The notes: generated from the letters alone by a model not told the origin. DNA of 64,000 nt from BRH-c54 sp965284565 (GCA_965284565.1 OZ260100.1:3314118-3378117); one strand, 5' to 3'. Counted from the stretch's first letter, positions 24,648 through 33,763 are shown. Program-made: numbers and translations.

Positions 24648-26240
24648 ATGTCTCAACAACAAAAATCAGATACCGCCAACTCCAATCAAAAAATAATCTT
24701 CCAAAATTTTTGGTGCATCGATGCCGAAGGGAAAATTAGTATCCATCACCAAGGCTTAATAGAATTCTTTTCCAGTAGAGGGTTCTGCTGGTTAGATACC
24801 AATGGAGATAAACAGTTGGTCCAAAAAAAGGGAAACATTATAGAAGCTACAGATATTACTTCTATTACTAATTACGCCTACCGATTTATTATGAGTGACA
24901 AAGTTCCCGATTTATTAGGTAATTGGGCAACTCGTCAAGGATTATTAAACTTGTTTGTACGTGGTATCGATAACTACATCAACAATCCTAAGCTACGCTT
25001 GTTACCTATTGTTAAGTTGAAACTCCATCGAGATACGCCCGATAAATCTTTCTTTTACTGTAAAAATGGTGTGGTAGAAATTACTGCCAACACAATTAAA
25101 ATGAGTAGTTACGCTGCGTTAGATGGGCACGTTTGGAGAAGTCAAATTAAGGATAGGGACTTTACATTGTTACCTGCTGATGATGCTCCTGGCGACTTCG
25201 CCACATTTTCCTTTAGGATTTGTGATGAGAATCCCGATAAGTTCGAGAGCTTACAGACGATTATCGGTTATATCTTACACCGTTATTGGATGCCGTCAAA
25301 ATCCGTGATACCATGTTTACTCGATGAAACTGTTGTTGGTGATGACGAGGCGCAAGGTGGTACTGGGAAGACCTTGTTATGCCAAGGATTTTCTTACGTC
25401 AGAAATATGGTGGACGTTGATGGGAAAAACTTTAAAGCAAGTAAAGACTTCGCTTTTCAGCGTGTTACTAGTGCTACTGAAATACTTTTCGTGGACGACC
25501 TATCTAGGTCATCTGTATTTGAGGATTGGTTTTCCATCATATCTACAGGTGTTGAAGTGAACCAGAAGTTTAAGGCTTCATTCAAAATTGACAGGGAGTA
25601 CTCGCCTAAGATTATTATTACCTCCAATTTTCCGATTCGATCCCTTCCCGGGAATAGTACGGAGCGAAGAAAAATCGAGCTAGAGATAGGTACTTATTAT
25701 GGTGCTGATAAACAACCCAAAGACGAGTTTGGCAGAGATTTTTTTGAGGGTTGGGACGATGTTGAATACAACAAAATGTTCAATTTCTTCGCTCGTTGTA
25801 CTCAGAAATATTTAACCTCGGGCATCATTAGCCCTCCTTCAAAAAACATGGAATTACGTAGGTTGATCTCAGAACTGGGTAGCTCAGATTTACTTCAGTT
25901 CCTGGACGAGAAAATGTACATGAGGGTTGAAAATCGATTCAACAAAAAAGATTTATTTGCTGAGTTTCTGTCTGAGAACCCAGGGCAGAAAAGGTTTTAC
26001 ACCTCCCAAAATAGATTCATCCGAAAGGTGCATAAGTATTTCGAATACAAGAAAATGGAGTATACCGAAACCCCTGCTGCAACAAAGAAGATTATCAACA
26101 TAACTGGTTGGGGTGATATTCCTATGCCTGATGACACAACAGAAGAAGTTCCTACTTCTAAACTTGATACGCTAGCTGACAAGGCTCATGATTACATGGT
26201 GATAGATGCCCCTGAAAATAATGACAATGTTACTTCATGA
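24648..26240 (+). CDS. SF3-type (D5-like) replicative helicase
   Basis: The 530-aa protein, from the ATG at 24648 (MSQQQK...), has Walker A G-G-T-G-K-T-L-L near residue 235, Walker B E-I-L-F-V-D-D-L near 282 and a sensor strand I-I-I-T-S-N-F-P-I-R-S near 325. This is the spacing of superfamily 3 helicases of the D5/phage-plasmid primase-helicase group. The N-terminal 200 residues may hold a D5_N-like region; no primase catalytic motif is clear. It would unwind the element origin. The gene is read through or past a terminator just upstream and overlaps the polymerase gene by 35 nt. Confidence 0.8.
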   Translation: MSQQQKSDTANSNQKIIFQNFWCIDAEGKISIHHQGLIEFFSSRGFCWLDTNGDKQLVQKKGNIIEATDITSITNYAYRFIMSDKVPDLLGNWATRQGLLNLFVRGIDNYINNPKLRLLPIVKLKLHRDTPDKSFFYCKNGVVEITANTIKMSSYAALDGHVWRSQIKDRDFTLLPADDAPGDFATFSFRICDENPDKFESLQTIIGYILHRYWMPSKSVIPCLLDETVVGDDEAQGGTGKTLLCQGFSYVRNMVDVDGKNFKASKDFAFQRVTSATEILFVDDLSRSSVFEDWFSIISTGVEVNQKFKASFKIDREYSPKIIITSNFPIRSLPGNSTERRKIELEIGTYYGADKQPKDEFGRDFFEGWDDVEYNKMFNFFARCTQKYLTSGIISPPSKNMELRRLISELGSSDLLQFLDEKMYMRVENRFNKKDLFAEFLSENPGQKRFYTSQNRFIRKVHKYFEYKKMEYTETPAATKKIINITGWGDIPMPDDTTEEVPTSKLDTLADKAHDYMVIDAPENNDNVTS

Positions 26241-28023
26241 GCTGCTTCATAAATTACGAAATGGGTTTTGTTTTGATACCGAAACTGCTGGTGATAAACC
26301 GGGTGATGCACTCGTCATACATTCGTTAGCTCTTGTTGGAATTTCCTTTGCAGTTACTCCTTGGGAAGCTTATTATTTACCTGTTCCTCAAGAGCCGAAA
26401 GCGGCCGCTTCTTTTGTTCAACAGCTTGCTGTTGTATTCTCTAATCCTACCATTCCAAAAATTGGACACAACCTAAAGTACGATATTAATGTTTTGAGGC
26501 GATACGGTGTTCATGTGCAAGGCGCTTTATTTGATACGATGATTGCTCATTACTTGTGTAACCCCGCTGGTAAACACGGTTTAAAATCTCTTTCTCAGGA
26601 GTTGTTGAACTACCAACAAATCGAAATCACTCACTTGATTGGTAAAGGAAAATACCAACGCTCCATGCGTGACATTCCCACTAGGGAAGTTGCTGTGTAT
26701 GCTTGTGAAGATGCTGATCAAACTTTGCAGTTAAAAAACATACTAGAACCTATGTTAGCACAAAAGAAGTTGACTCAGTTATTCCAGGTTATCGAGTGCC
26801 CTCTTATTTATGTATTGGCGGACATGGAATATACAGGGATACGTGTGGATGCAGATTTACTGGGTAATGTTGCTGCTAAAGTTAATGAGGAGCTGATTAC
26901 TATCAGTAAACAATTAGACGAGCTCTCCGGTATAGAAGGGTTTAAACCTAAATCACCCGCCCAACTTCGAGAGTTGTTGTTTATTCAGCTGGGGTTAGAT
27001 TCCCCGACCAAAACACCTACTGGAAATAAAAGCACAGGAAAAAAGGCACTACAAAAATTACAACACCATCACCCTATCATTCCGTTAATACTAAGGTACA
27101 AGGAACTGTCAAGTTTAAAATCTCATTTTTTGGCTTCGCTTATTGCTAAGATACATCCTGTTACGGGACGTGTACATACTTCCTTTAGACAAGCTACTGT
27201 GATTACTGGTCGTTTAAGTTCTTCTGGGCCGAACTTACAGAACATTCCGAACACGAAAGGGTTAGGTCAGGAAATCCGTAAAGCTTTTGTGCCTAGAGAC
27301 GATAATCATGTTATTGTTGCTGCTGATTACAGTCAGATTGAGCTTCGGGTAATGGCACACTTTTCCCAAGATCCTGCCATGATACACGCTTTTAGAAACG
27401 GGGTGGATATTCACTTGGCTACGGCCTCTAAAATATTCGGAATTCCTCCTGATCAAATTGATAGTTCTAGTACTCAACGGAAGATTGCTAAAACTGTAAA
27501 TTTTGGGTTGAACTATTTAATGTCTGCTAATAGTTTGGCTGATCGTATTACAGAAGCTACTGGTGAGGAAGTTGACGTCAACAAAGCTAAAGAGTATATG
27601 GACAGGTACTTTGAGGAGTTTAGCGGTGTTGCTCGTTTTCAGAGGGATGCTTATTTTTTTGCTTTAGAACACGGTTACAGTCAGACCATATTTGGTCGAA
27701 GACGCGATGTTCCTGGTATTGATGCTGCCGTTACTTCCAAAAGAAATGCTGCTAAACGTATTGCTGTAAATACTCCTATTCAAGGTTCGGCTGCTGACAT
27801 TATTAAAAAAACGATGCTTGTTCTTCATCGGGAATTAATACGTCAGGGGTTTACGGCAAAAATGGTGTTACAGGTTCATGATGAATTAGTGCTTGACGTT
27901 CCTAAATCAGAACTGGATTTGGTGGTACCGTTAATTCGTTCTGTGATGGAGAATGTGGTAACGCTAGATGTGCCGCTTGTTGTTGATATTGGTGTTAGCG
28001 ACAACTGGAAAGAGGCTCACTAA
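26206..28023 (+). CDS. Family A DNA polymerase with proofreading exonuclease, no 5-3 nuclease
   Basis: The 605-aa protein has an N-terminal DEDD 3-5 exonuclease (Exo I F-D-T-E-T-A near residue 23, Exo II G-H-N-L-K-Y-D, Exo III Y-A-C-E-D-A-D). The polymerase has motif A A-D-Y-S-Q-I-E-L-R near 372, motif B R-K-I-A-K-T-V-N-F-G-L-N-Y near 425 and motif C Q-V-H-D-E-L-V near 556. The 5-3 nuclease domain of chromosomal Pol I is absent, as in many phage polymerases, so this is a replicative enzyme of the element rather than the host repair enzyme. Start codons at 26206, 26221 and 26227 are possible; the last two lie closer to the first recognisable residues. It overlaps the helicase gene. Confidence 0.93.
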   Translation: MPLKIMTMLLHELLHKLRNGFCFDTETAGDKPGDALVIHSLALVGISFAVTPWEAYYLPVPQEPKAAASFVQQLAVVFSNPTIPKIGHNLKYDINVLRRYGVHVQGALFDTMIAHYLCNPAGKHGLKSLSQELLNYQQIEITHLIGKGKYQRSMRDIPTREVAVYACEDADQTLQLKNILEPMLAQKKLTQLFQVIECPLIYVLADMEYTGIRVDADLLGNVAAKVNEELITISKQLDELSGIEGFKPKSPAQLRELLFIQLGLDSPTKTPTGNKSTGKKALQKLQHHHPIIPLILRYKELSSLKSHFLASLIAKIHPVTGRVHTSFRQATVITGRLSSSGPNLQNIPNTKGLGQEIRKAFVPRDDNHVIVAADYSQIELRVMAHFSQDPAMIHAFRNGVDIHLATASKIFGIPPDQIDSSSTQRKIAKTVNFGLNYLMSANSLADRITEATGEEVDVNKAKEYMDRYFEEFSGVARFQRDAYFFALEHGYSQTIFGRRRDVPGIDAAVTSKRNAAKRIAVNTPIQGSAADIIKKTMLVLHRELIRQGFTAKMVLQVHDELVLDVPKSELDLVVPLIRSVMENVVTLDVPLVVDIGVSDNWKEAH

Positions 28024-28033
28024 TACTCCCTAA

Positions 28034-28128
28034 CCGTGATAAAGTGATCAATCGTGATTATGGTATTTCCCAACTTATCACGGCTACACATCTCTATTAA
28101 TGGGCTAATCCGACACATCGTGATAAGA
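28034..28128. repeat. CGTGATAA iteron-like repeats
   Basis: Four copies of CGTGATWA: direct at 28034-28044, 28051-28060 and 28117-28128, inverted at 28074-28083 (CTTATCACGG). Placed just after the polymerase gene in a 288-base non-coding stretch; a replication-initiator or regulator binding site is plausible. Confidence 0.6.
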
Positions 28129-28311
28129 TGAAAAGATTTTTGGGATTAACCTTAAGGGGTGTAGTTTTAAACATGGAAAGTTATTTATTCGTTGGCTTGT
28201 GAATATGAGAACAGCTTATATTCAGATTAAAACCGACTACTGCCTAAAGGAATTTCTGCTTTAAATTGCTGCTGTGTCAATATTTTCGATTATACTCGCC
28301 TAAAAAAAGCT

Positions 28312-28524
28312 ATGGTACAGGTTAAAAACAATAAATTATCTATCACCATTGAATGTGGGGATCCAACTAACATGTTAAAACAGTTACGAAGTGCTCTTAC
28401 TGTTGTTAATACAGTACTCGTTACTTCTGATGAATTCTATAATAATGTGGATTTGCCCGAAGCTCTAGCTAGTTTAATTACTCTGCAAGGAGAATTGGTA
28501 ACTGACTCTAGTAAATCTAGTTAA
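28312..28524 (+). CDS. Small 70-aa protein of the mobile module
   Basis: A 70-aa soluble protein, acidic toward the C-terminus, with a beta-alpha pattern (L-S-I-T-I-E-C-G-D then a helix with L-K-Q-L-R-S-A-L). It overlaps the convergent XRE regulator gene by 4 nt at their stops. No family is recognised; it could be a small regulator or accessory protein. Confidence 0.5.
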   Translation: MVQVKNNKLSITIECGDPTNMLKQLRSALTVVNTVLVTSDEFYNNVDLPEALASLITLQGELVTDSSKSS

Positions 28525-28799
28525 TCTTCTTTTGCTAGTGTAAATGTAAATAACATGGACACTTCTATTTCTAGGGCTCGACATATCGAAAATACACTTG
28601 ACAAAGTAGCATTTATTTCACCTCGTTCCATTCTGCCGATTTGACTTAGGGCTAACCCACTAACATCAGCAAGGTCCTCTTGACTCATGTTCTTTTGCTT
28701 ACGTACTTCACGAATTCGTTGGCCCAACATTTCTAAACCTTCTTCATCCATACGTCTTTTGGTTCCTTTTCCTGATGTGTTTTTTGATAGGACTTTCAT
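28521..28799 (-). CDS. XRE-family HTH transcriptional regulator
   Basis: The 92-aa protein contains a helix-turn-helix of the Cro/C1 type at about residues 27-80 (I-R-E-V-R-K-Q-K-N-M-S-Q-E-D-L-A and L-S-Q-I-G-R-M-E-R-G). A basic leader precedes it; an internal Met17 is an alternative start. It lies divergently from a small operon whose promoter region carries three AGAGCGTAT repeats, the likely operator, so it probably represses both itself and that operon. Confidence 0.88.
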   Translation of the reverse strand: MKVLSKNTSGKGTKRRMDEEGLEMLGQRIREVRKQKNMSQEDLADVSGLALSQIGRMERGEINATLSSVFSICRALEIEVSMLFTFTLAKED

Positions 28800-28808
28800 A
28801 TTACAAAA

Positions 28809-28875
28809 AGAGCGTATATGAATGACTTCTGTTAGAGCGTATAAAGAACATTTATTTTAAAAAAATAGAGCGTAT
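28809..28875. promoter_or_regulatory. Three AGAGCGTAT operator-like repeats
   Basis: Exact direct copies at 28809-28817, 28834-28842 and 28867-28875, spaced 25 and 33 bp, between the XRE gene and the divergent small genes. The third lies where a -33 element for the box at 28890 would be, which fits repression by the XRE protein. Confidence 0.7.
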
Positions 28876-28889
28876 GTGGTTTATTTTTT

Positions 28890-28897
28890 TATATTTG
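28890..28897 (+). promoter_or_regulatory. -7 promoter box TATATTTG
   Basis: Exact match to the Bacteroidota TAnnTTTG consensus, 28 bases before the ATG at 28925 and directly downstream of the third AGAGCGTAT repeat. Confidence 0.6.
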
Positions 28898-28924
28898 TAT
28901 CATTAATAACTAAAATATTAAGAC

Positions 28925-29071
28925 ATGGGAATATTTAAAAAAGTAGTAAAGTTAGCCACTGGTGGTGATCAAGTTTGTAAATATTGTGGACAGAAGAAAT
29001 CTTTAATGTCGTCAGATGTATGTAGATCAGGAGAAAGGCAACTCAAAAAACACGTTTGGATTAAAGCCTAA
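28925..29071 (+). CDS. 48-aa putative zinc-binding small protein
   Basis: The frame MGIFKKVVKLATGGDQ... ends at the TAA at 29069-29071. It contains C-K-Y-C followed by a third Cys (D-V-C-R) and a His near the end, a possible small zinc finger. A good -7 box and operator repeats precede it. It is followed after 10 bases by a membrane protein gene. Function unknown. Confidence 0.55.
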   Translation: MGIFKKVVKLATGGDQVCKYCGQKKSLMSSDVCRSGERQLKKHVWIKA

Positions 29072-29081
29072 GTTAATTCAA

Positions 29082-29318
29082 ATGACCTTCTTCATTAAAC
29101 ATGCTAGCTTCCTTAAGTGGATTTCTCTTTTTATAGGGGTAGTAGCATTTGTTTTTAGAATACTTTACGGTGAATTAAACGAAACTCATGTTGTAAGAGA
29201 GATAACAGGTGAGTTAAGAATGGGAGGTTCTTCTGTCGGTTATGTGTTAATTAGCATCATCATTCTCTCTATTATATCATTTGTAATATTTAATGAATTA
29301 TCTAAAAAGAAAAACTAG
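29082..29318 (+). CDS. Small two-helix membrane protein
   Basis: From the ATG at 29082 (MTFFIKHASF...) the product is 78 aa with two membrane segments (about 12-30 and 55-72). An in-frame upstream ATG at 29016 would overlap the preceding gene and give an unlikely N-terminus. It is 10 bases after the 48-aa gene and 4 bases before the T9SS protein gene, so the three probably form one transcript. No family recognised. Confidence 0.55.
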   Translation: MTFFIKHASFLKWISLFIGVVAFVFRILYGELNETHVVREITGELRMGGSSVGYVLISIIILSIISFVIFNELSKKKN

Positions 29319-29322
29319 AATT

Positions 29323-31293
29323 ATGAAAAAACCAATCTACTTTCTACTATTTATAATGAGTTCAACACAAATAGTAGCGCAATCCAACTTTGAAAAAGTA
29401 TTACCATCTCTGGTAAACAACAATTATGATGTTGAACAGACAAGTGATGGTGGATATATTATTGGTGGTGGAAGTTTAGCGAAGACCAACCCTGTTGGTG
29501 ACACTTTATGGACAAGACGTCATTTTCCCGTAGGCCAACCTAGTGTCATTACAGGAGTAACACAAACCACTGATGGGGGTTATGCTTGTGTATTATCTGA
29601 TAAACCTGGTACAACATGGCACTGTACTTTCGTAAAAACAAACAGCACAGGTGATACCGTTTTCACAAAAAAATATGGTGGTGCTTTAGAAAGTTATGGT
29701 TGGGACATCATCCAAACTACTGATGGTGGTTACTTGGTTACAGGAGTTTTACTTTTAACTTCTACTGATTATAGAATATACGTAGTTAAAACTGATGTAT
29801 CAGGAAATGAAGTTTGGTCCTATACACATCCCATCACATCTCAAACCTATTCTAACTCTGTTGTTGAGATTCCTGGTAACAAATATGTTATTGCTGGACA
29901 ATCTAATAATGATGCTACTTTAATTAAGTTAGACAATACTGGGGTACCAGTTTGGACAAAAACGCATGGAGATCCCGCACTTGTCGAATTGGCAAGGGGT
30001 TTAAGTAGCACCAGTTCTGGTGGTTTTGTTTACACAGGTTGGCAATATGATTATACAAATTCCACAGGATCTTCATACTTAGTTAAAACAGATGTGGATG
30101 GCGATACTTTATGGACAAGGAATGAAACACAATCTTGGGGAGGTAACCTAGAAGGATATGGATTTGATACGAAGGAGTTGAGTAACGGTGATATTATGAT
30201 GACTGGTTCTGTGGGTATTTCTGTAATTAATAATCAGATCCAGTATGGTAATTTATTCATTACCTACTTTAATGGAAGTGGAACAAAATTAACTTCTCCT
30301 TATCCTTGTACATCTACCAATACTGGAACAGCTATTGCTCCAACAAGTGATGGTGGCTACATTATTAGTGGTGGTATTAGTAGTATCGACCTTCTAATCA
30401 AGTTAGATGCTAATTTGTGTGTGTATCCAACAGACACCATTTCATTAATGAATACAGGAGATCCTAATAAATTTTGTGCTAACTCAGGTTTTCTGTTACA
30501 AGTACCAACCAATAGTTGTAACCAAGTGTTGTGGGATAATGCCTCTACTAATAACCAAGTGGTTTACAATCCGCCTAACAACAACCCCGGTTCATATTAT
30601 GTAACTCTTACCAATAATTTTGGTTGTTCTATTAATGATACTATAGTATTAGATACGTTTGTTACTGCTCAACCTGTAATAGCTTCTACTACTGGGGATA
30701 CTGCATTTTGTCAAGGGGATAGCTTAATCTTATACACAGGTAATTGGAATTCTTACTATTGGTCTCCTGGCGCTTCAATTAATGATACCAATATCGTGTT
30801 TACTGGTGGTTCTTATACTGTTCAGGTTACAGACGCCAATAGTTGCTCAACTGTATCAGACCCATTTGTGGTAACAGTTCATCCACTACCAACCCCTAAC
30901 ATTTCATTACAACCCAACAATGATCTAGTATCTAGTGAGACCACTGGTAACCAATGGTACTTAAATGGAGTTTTAATATCTGGTGCAACTAATCAAATTT
31001 ATACACCAACAGTAACTGGTACTTATACTGTTGAAGTAACAGATGCTAACGGATGTGTTGGGATTTCTCCTCCTTATGTTTTAACTACTGTTGGTATTAA
31101 TAAACACCAATTACTGTCCGATGTTTTCTCATACACCAATGGAAGGTTAACTGTCCATAAAGGTGTATGGCAGTTGTATGATATGACTGGTAGAATGGTA
31201 TTAAATGGTAGTACTGGCTCGTATGTTATTCCTGTTGGCATTTACATCTTACATACTGAAATAGGTGCAAATAGGATTGCTCATATTAAGTAA
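29323..31293 (+). CDS. T9SS-sorted secreted protein with beta-propeller-type repeats
   Basis: I start at the ATG at 29323 (MKKPIYF...), which gives a clean signal peptide ending V-A-Q and a 656-aa product. Residues about 25-360 carry repeats with T-S/T-D-G-G-Y and D-T-L-W-T-R/K typical of delta-60/SBBP-type propellers. Residues about 370-580 contain Ig-like units with G-x-Y-T/Y-V-T/Q-V-T-D-A-N-x-C. The last 70 residues (F-S-Y-T-N-G-R-L-T-V...G-I-Y-I-L-H) look like a type A sorting domain. It is exported and surface-bound or released. Its presence inside the accessory region suggests cargo of the element. Confidence 0.85.
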   Translation: MKKPIYFLLFIMSSTQIVAQSNFEKVLPSLVNNNYDVEQTSDGGYIIGGGSLAKTNPVGDTLWTRRHFPVGQPSVITGVTQTTDGGYACVLSDKPGTTWHCTFVKTNSTGDTVFTKKYGGALESYGWDIIQTTDGGYLVTGVLLLTSTDYRIYVVKTDVSGNEVWSYTHPITSQTYSNSVVEIPGNKYVIAGQSNNDATLIKLDNTGVPVWTKTHGDPALVELARGLSSTSSGGFVYTGWQYDYTNSTGSSYLVKTDVDGDTLWTRNETQSWGGNLEGYGFDTKELSNGDIMMTGSVGISVINNQIQYGNLFITYFNGSGTKLTSPYPCTSTNTGTAIAPTSDGGYIISGGISSIDLLIKLDANLCVYPTDTISLMNTGDPNKFCANSGFLLQVPTNSCNQVLWDNASTNNQVVYNPPNNNPGSYYVTLTNNFGCSINDTIVLDTFVTAQPVIASTTGDTAFCQGDSLILYTGNWNSYYWSPGASINDTNIVFTGGSYTVQVTDANSCSTVSDPFVVTVHPLPTPNISLQPNNDLVSSETTGNQWYLNGVLISGATNQIYTPTVTGTYTVEVTDANGCVGISPPYVLTTVGINKHQLLSDVFSYTNGRLTVHKGVWQLYDMTGRMVLNGSTGSYVIPVGIYILHTEIGANRIAHIK

Positions 31294-31348
31294 TCTACTT
31301 TCTTTTTTTGGCGGATCTTATTACAGAAGATTATAAGAAATTTGAAAA

Positions 31349-32074
31349 TTAATTGGAATTGTTGTAAACTACATCCCGGATTACATCAATCAGCATCCCC
31401 TGATGCATTTCAGCTAATTCTGGAGCGTCTATTTCTATGTTATGCATGTTTGTTTGGATAGTTCGATCTGGCATTTTTAGGAGAATTATATCAAATTCTG
31501 ATAGATGATCAAATTCATAAGTGTTGTCGCAAATTACAATTGGCTGAGGGTTAAAAACAATTGGAGGAACTAATTCTTTAGATGGAGGTTCTTTTGTTTC
31601 TAATTTCAGCACATTCCCAACTATTATATTACTGATAGTGGTTATCAGTTGACCATGATCCGTATATTGCAATGCTGGAAAATCAGTTGTTATAGCATCT
31701 CTTTTACTGATTATTGTCATTCCAGGAATGTTGAGGCTAAGGTCATTTGTCTTTGGGTTAAAGGTGCCAGTATAAATTATTCCTTCCACTTTGAAAGAAA
31801 ATGGTTTGGTAATATCCTGAGGTTGTGATTTGGTTTTATTCCAAGCAATTGCCTTACGAATCCATTCCACCAATCGAAAATCGATTGGTGGAATGGATTC
31901 AGGTGGTGACTTTATAAATTCAAATGATTCATTGTAAGCTAATTGATTTGGAGTTTGAAGCTCAAATACTTCTTCCTGATAATTAATTCTTAGTATATAA
32001 TTTTCTAATGTATAGATGAATTCATTGGTGTTTTTATCATAATCAACAGGCGCAATAATATTAGGAACTATCAT
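31349..32074 (-). CDS. Unrecognised 241-aa protein containing a long palindrome
   Basis: A soluble, beta-rich protein without signal peptide; the central T-G-T-F-N-P-K-T-N-D-L-S-L segment suggests repeated beta-hairpins. I recognise no family. Inside the gene a 20-bp perfect inverted repeat with a 3-nt loop (31858-31900) encodes ESIPPIDFRLVEWI. The gene stands alone between the T9SS protein and a divergent gene of unknown function. Confidence 0.55.
   Translation of the reverse strand: MIVPNIIAPVDYDKNTNEFIYTLENYILRINYQEEVFELQTPNQLAYNESFEFIKSPPESIPPIDFRLVEWIRKAIAWNKTKSQPQDITKPFSFKVEGIIYTGTFNPKTNDLSLNIPGMTIISKRDAITTDFPALQYTDHGQLITTISNIIVGNVLKLETKEPPSKELVPPIVFNPQPIVICDNTYEFDHLSEFDIILLKMPDRTIQTNMHNIEIDAPELAEMHQGMLIDVIRDVVYNNSN
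31858..31900. repeat. 20-bp perfect inverted repeat within a coding region
   Basis: 31858-31877 and 31881-31900 are exact reverse complements separated by AAA. No T-tract follows, and the repeat lies well inside the 241-aa gene. Confidence 0.9.
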
Positions 32075-32208
32075 AAGTCTTTTTTTATTTTATATATCAT
32101 CAAAATTCAATTTAAGACGGTAATAGGAGTTTTTCCTTTAGTAACTAATTCAGTATTACGGTAGATTTCTCATTTTTTTCTAGCATACTCGCTGTAAAAA
32201 CGAAAGCG

Positions 32209-32823
32209 ATGCAAATATCAGAAGTTAAAAAAATCATTTATAATGAGCTTAAGAAGAAAAAATCGATAACAGCTCAGATTCTAAATTATACCCCATTTAA
32301 TATTCCATTTATTCAAAGTTATGGCGTCTTAGCACATTTAGTTGAGTTGGGAGCAGTTGAAAAAAATGATAGAATATATACATTAATAGATGAGAAGAAA
32401 GCGTTAGGAATTTTTAATTATAAAGTTCCTGCAAAAATAAAGAAGGAAAAGGTTGATCCATTATTAATTAAATCAAGTCGTAACACAAGTCAATACGTGT
32501 TTGAGAAAGTGAAACGTAGTAAAGGAAGAACAGTACTTGCCGTTGTTCAGGCGTATGTACGTGACAACAAAGACGCAACCTATAAACAGTTACTTACGGT
32601 GTTTCCACCACAAATAATTAAACGTTTTGGTATTATAAATCTTCTTGCTTCTGCTAAGGAACTTTCACCTGACCCTAAACGACCTCGATATTTTTTCAAG
32701 GACGAGGATGTGATTAGTTTAAAGAACCAAAAGGTGGTGGTAACAAACCAATGGACGCACAGCGCCTTCTTAGAATTTGTTATTGTTGCTAAAGAATTGG
32801 GGTATGTGATTACGCCTGAGTAA
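32209..32823 (+). CDS. Unrecognised 204-aa protein, possibly winged-helix
   Basis: A basic, mostly helical protein. The first 65 residues (E-V-K-K-I-I-Y-N-E-L, then G-V-L-A-H-L-V-E-L-G-A-V-E) look like a winged-helix unit and a second similar unit may lie at about 95-150 (T-Y-K-Q-L-L-T-V-F-P-P). DNA binding is plausible but inferred. It converges with the next gene, with only 7 bases between the stops. Confidence 0.55.
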   Translation: MQISEVKKIIYNELKKKKSITAQILNYTPFNIPFIQSYGVLAHLVELGAVEKNDRIYTLIDEKKALGIFNYKVPAKIKKEKVDPLLIKSSRNTSQYVFEKVKRSKGRTVLAVVQAYVRDNKDATYKQLLTVFPPQIIKRFGIINLLASAKELSPDPKRPRYFFKDEDVISLKNQKVVVTNQWTHSAFLEFVIVAKELGYVITPE

Positions 32824-32830
32824 TTACATT

Positions 32831-33697
32831 CTACTTGTCATTTGATACTGCTCGATGTAGATCACTATTTATAAGTTTATCCTGCTCTTGGATAGCTTTT
32901 TCTACGATCTTTTGCTTTTGTTCTTTTGATAAATTTTCAGAGAATTTATTCATTGCTTCAACCCTAGATATTACAAATGCCCCAAACTCCCCATCTCTAA
33001 TTTGTTGTGGGGTTACTAATGTTCCTGCTAAAGGGTTTATTTTAGTGTTAACAAATTTTTCATCATCGAACCCTTCCAACAAACAAAAGAAGATGAATCT
33101 AGCTATTTTAGCATAAACCATTAACCTCCCATTACCATCACCAATTGTACCATCTGTAGATCTCGCCATGTAAAAATTAAACCTTTCTGGTTGATTAGGA
33201 AAGTCATTTACAATATCTGTTATTAGGTAATGTATTTTGTTACTGTTCAATGGATATTTGCTCTCTAATAAAAATAACCTCCATTCTTCAGCAACTTGTT
33301 CTAACCGTTGTTTATCTCTTCGATTATAATCTCCACTGTCCATATTAACAACCAACAACCTCCATAATAATGAAACTACAAACTTATAATACTGTTCATT
33401 ATAAGTAACTGATGTAGATAATTGACCATCATTCTTAAGCATCTCATCCAATATTGGATGGAACATTTCTTTAGCAAACCATGTTTCATGAAAATTGAAT
33501 ATTTCTTCACAATTTCTACATAACATTTTAACTGTTGGACCATCTTGTCTTCTCATGTTTACTGATGTAGGAATTCTAAAATTTCCTGACCCTGTTTTCT
33601 TCATCCATTTAAAAACAAACTTTGGAAAGATGTGACTATCACATAAAATAGTATCCTTTTTACACAAGCGACAAATTCCTGATTTATCTTTACTCAT
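32831..33697 (-). CDS. Zinc-finger/HNH-like protein with C-x2-C, SHxxPK and C-x2-C motifs
   Basis: The 288-aa protein has C-R-L-C-K-K, then C-D-S-H-I-F-P-K-F-V near residue 20 and L-C-R-N-C-E near residue 60. This pattern of two zinc knuckles around an S-H-I-x-P-K core occurs in HNH-fold nuclease-like proteins, several of which sit in defence islands. The remaining 220 residues are helical and of unknown function, with no second catalytic motif evident. It neighbours a serine recombinase and the Argonaute operon, so a defence-related nuclease is a reasonable guess. Confidence 0.6.
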   Translation of the reverse strand: MSKDKSGICRLCKKDTILCDSHIFPKFVFKWMKKTGSGNFRIPTSVNMRRQDGPTVKMLCRNCEEIFNFHETWFAKEMFHPILDEMLKNDGQLSTSVTYNEQYYKFVVSLLWRLLVVNMDSGDYNRRDKQRLEQVAEEWRLFLLESKYPLNSNKIHYLITDIVNDFPNQPERFNFYMARSTDGTIGDGNGRLMVYAKIARFIFFCLLEGFDDEKFVNTKINPLAGTLVTPQQIRDGEFGAFVISRVEAMNKFSENLSKEQKQKIVEKAIQEQDKLINSDLHRAVSNDK

Positions 33698-33763
33698 ATA
33701 TAACTACTTGATTTACCACAAGCCCCATGACCAATAATGATGTATATTTTTTCTTCATATTGA

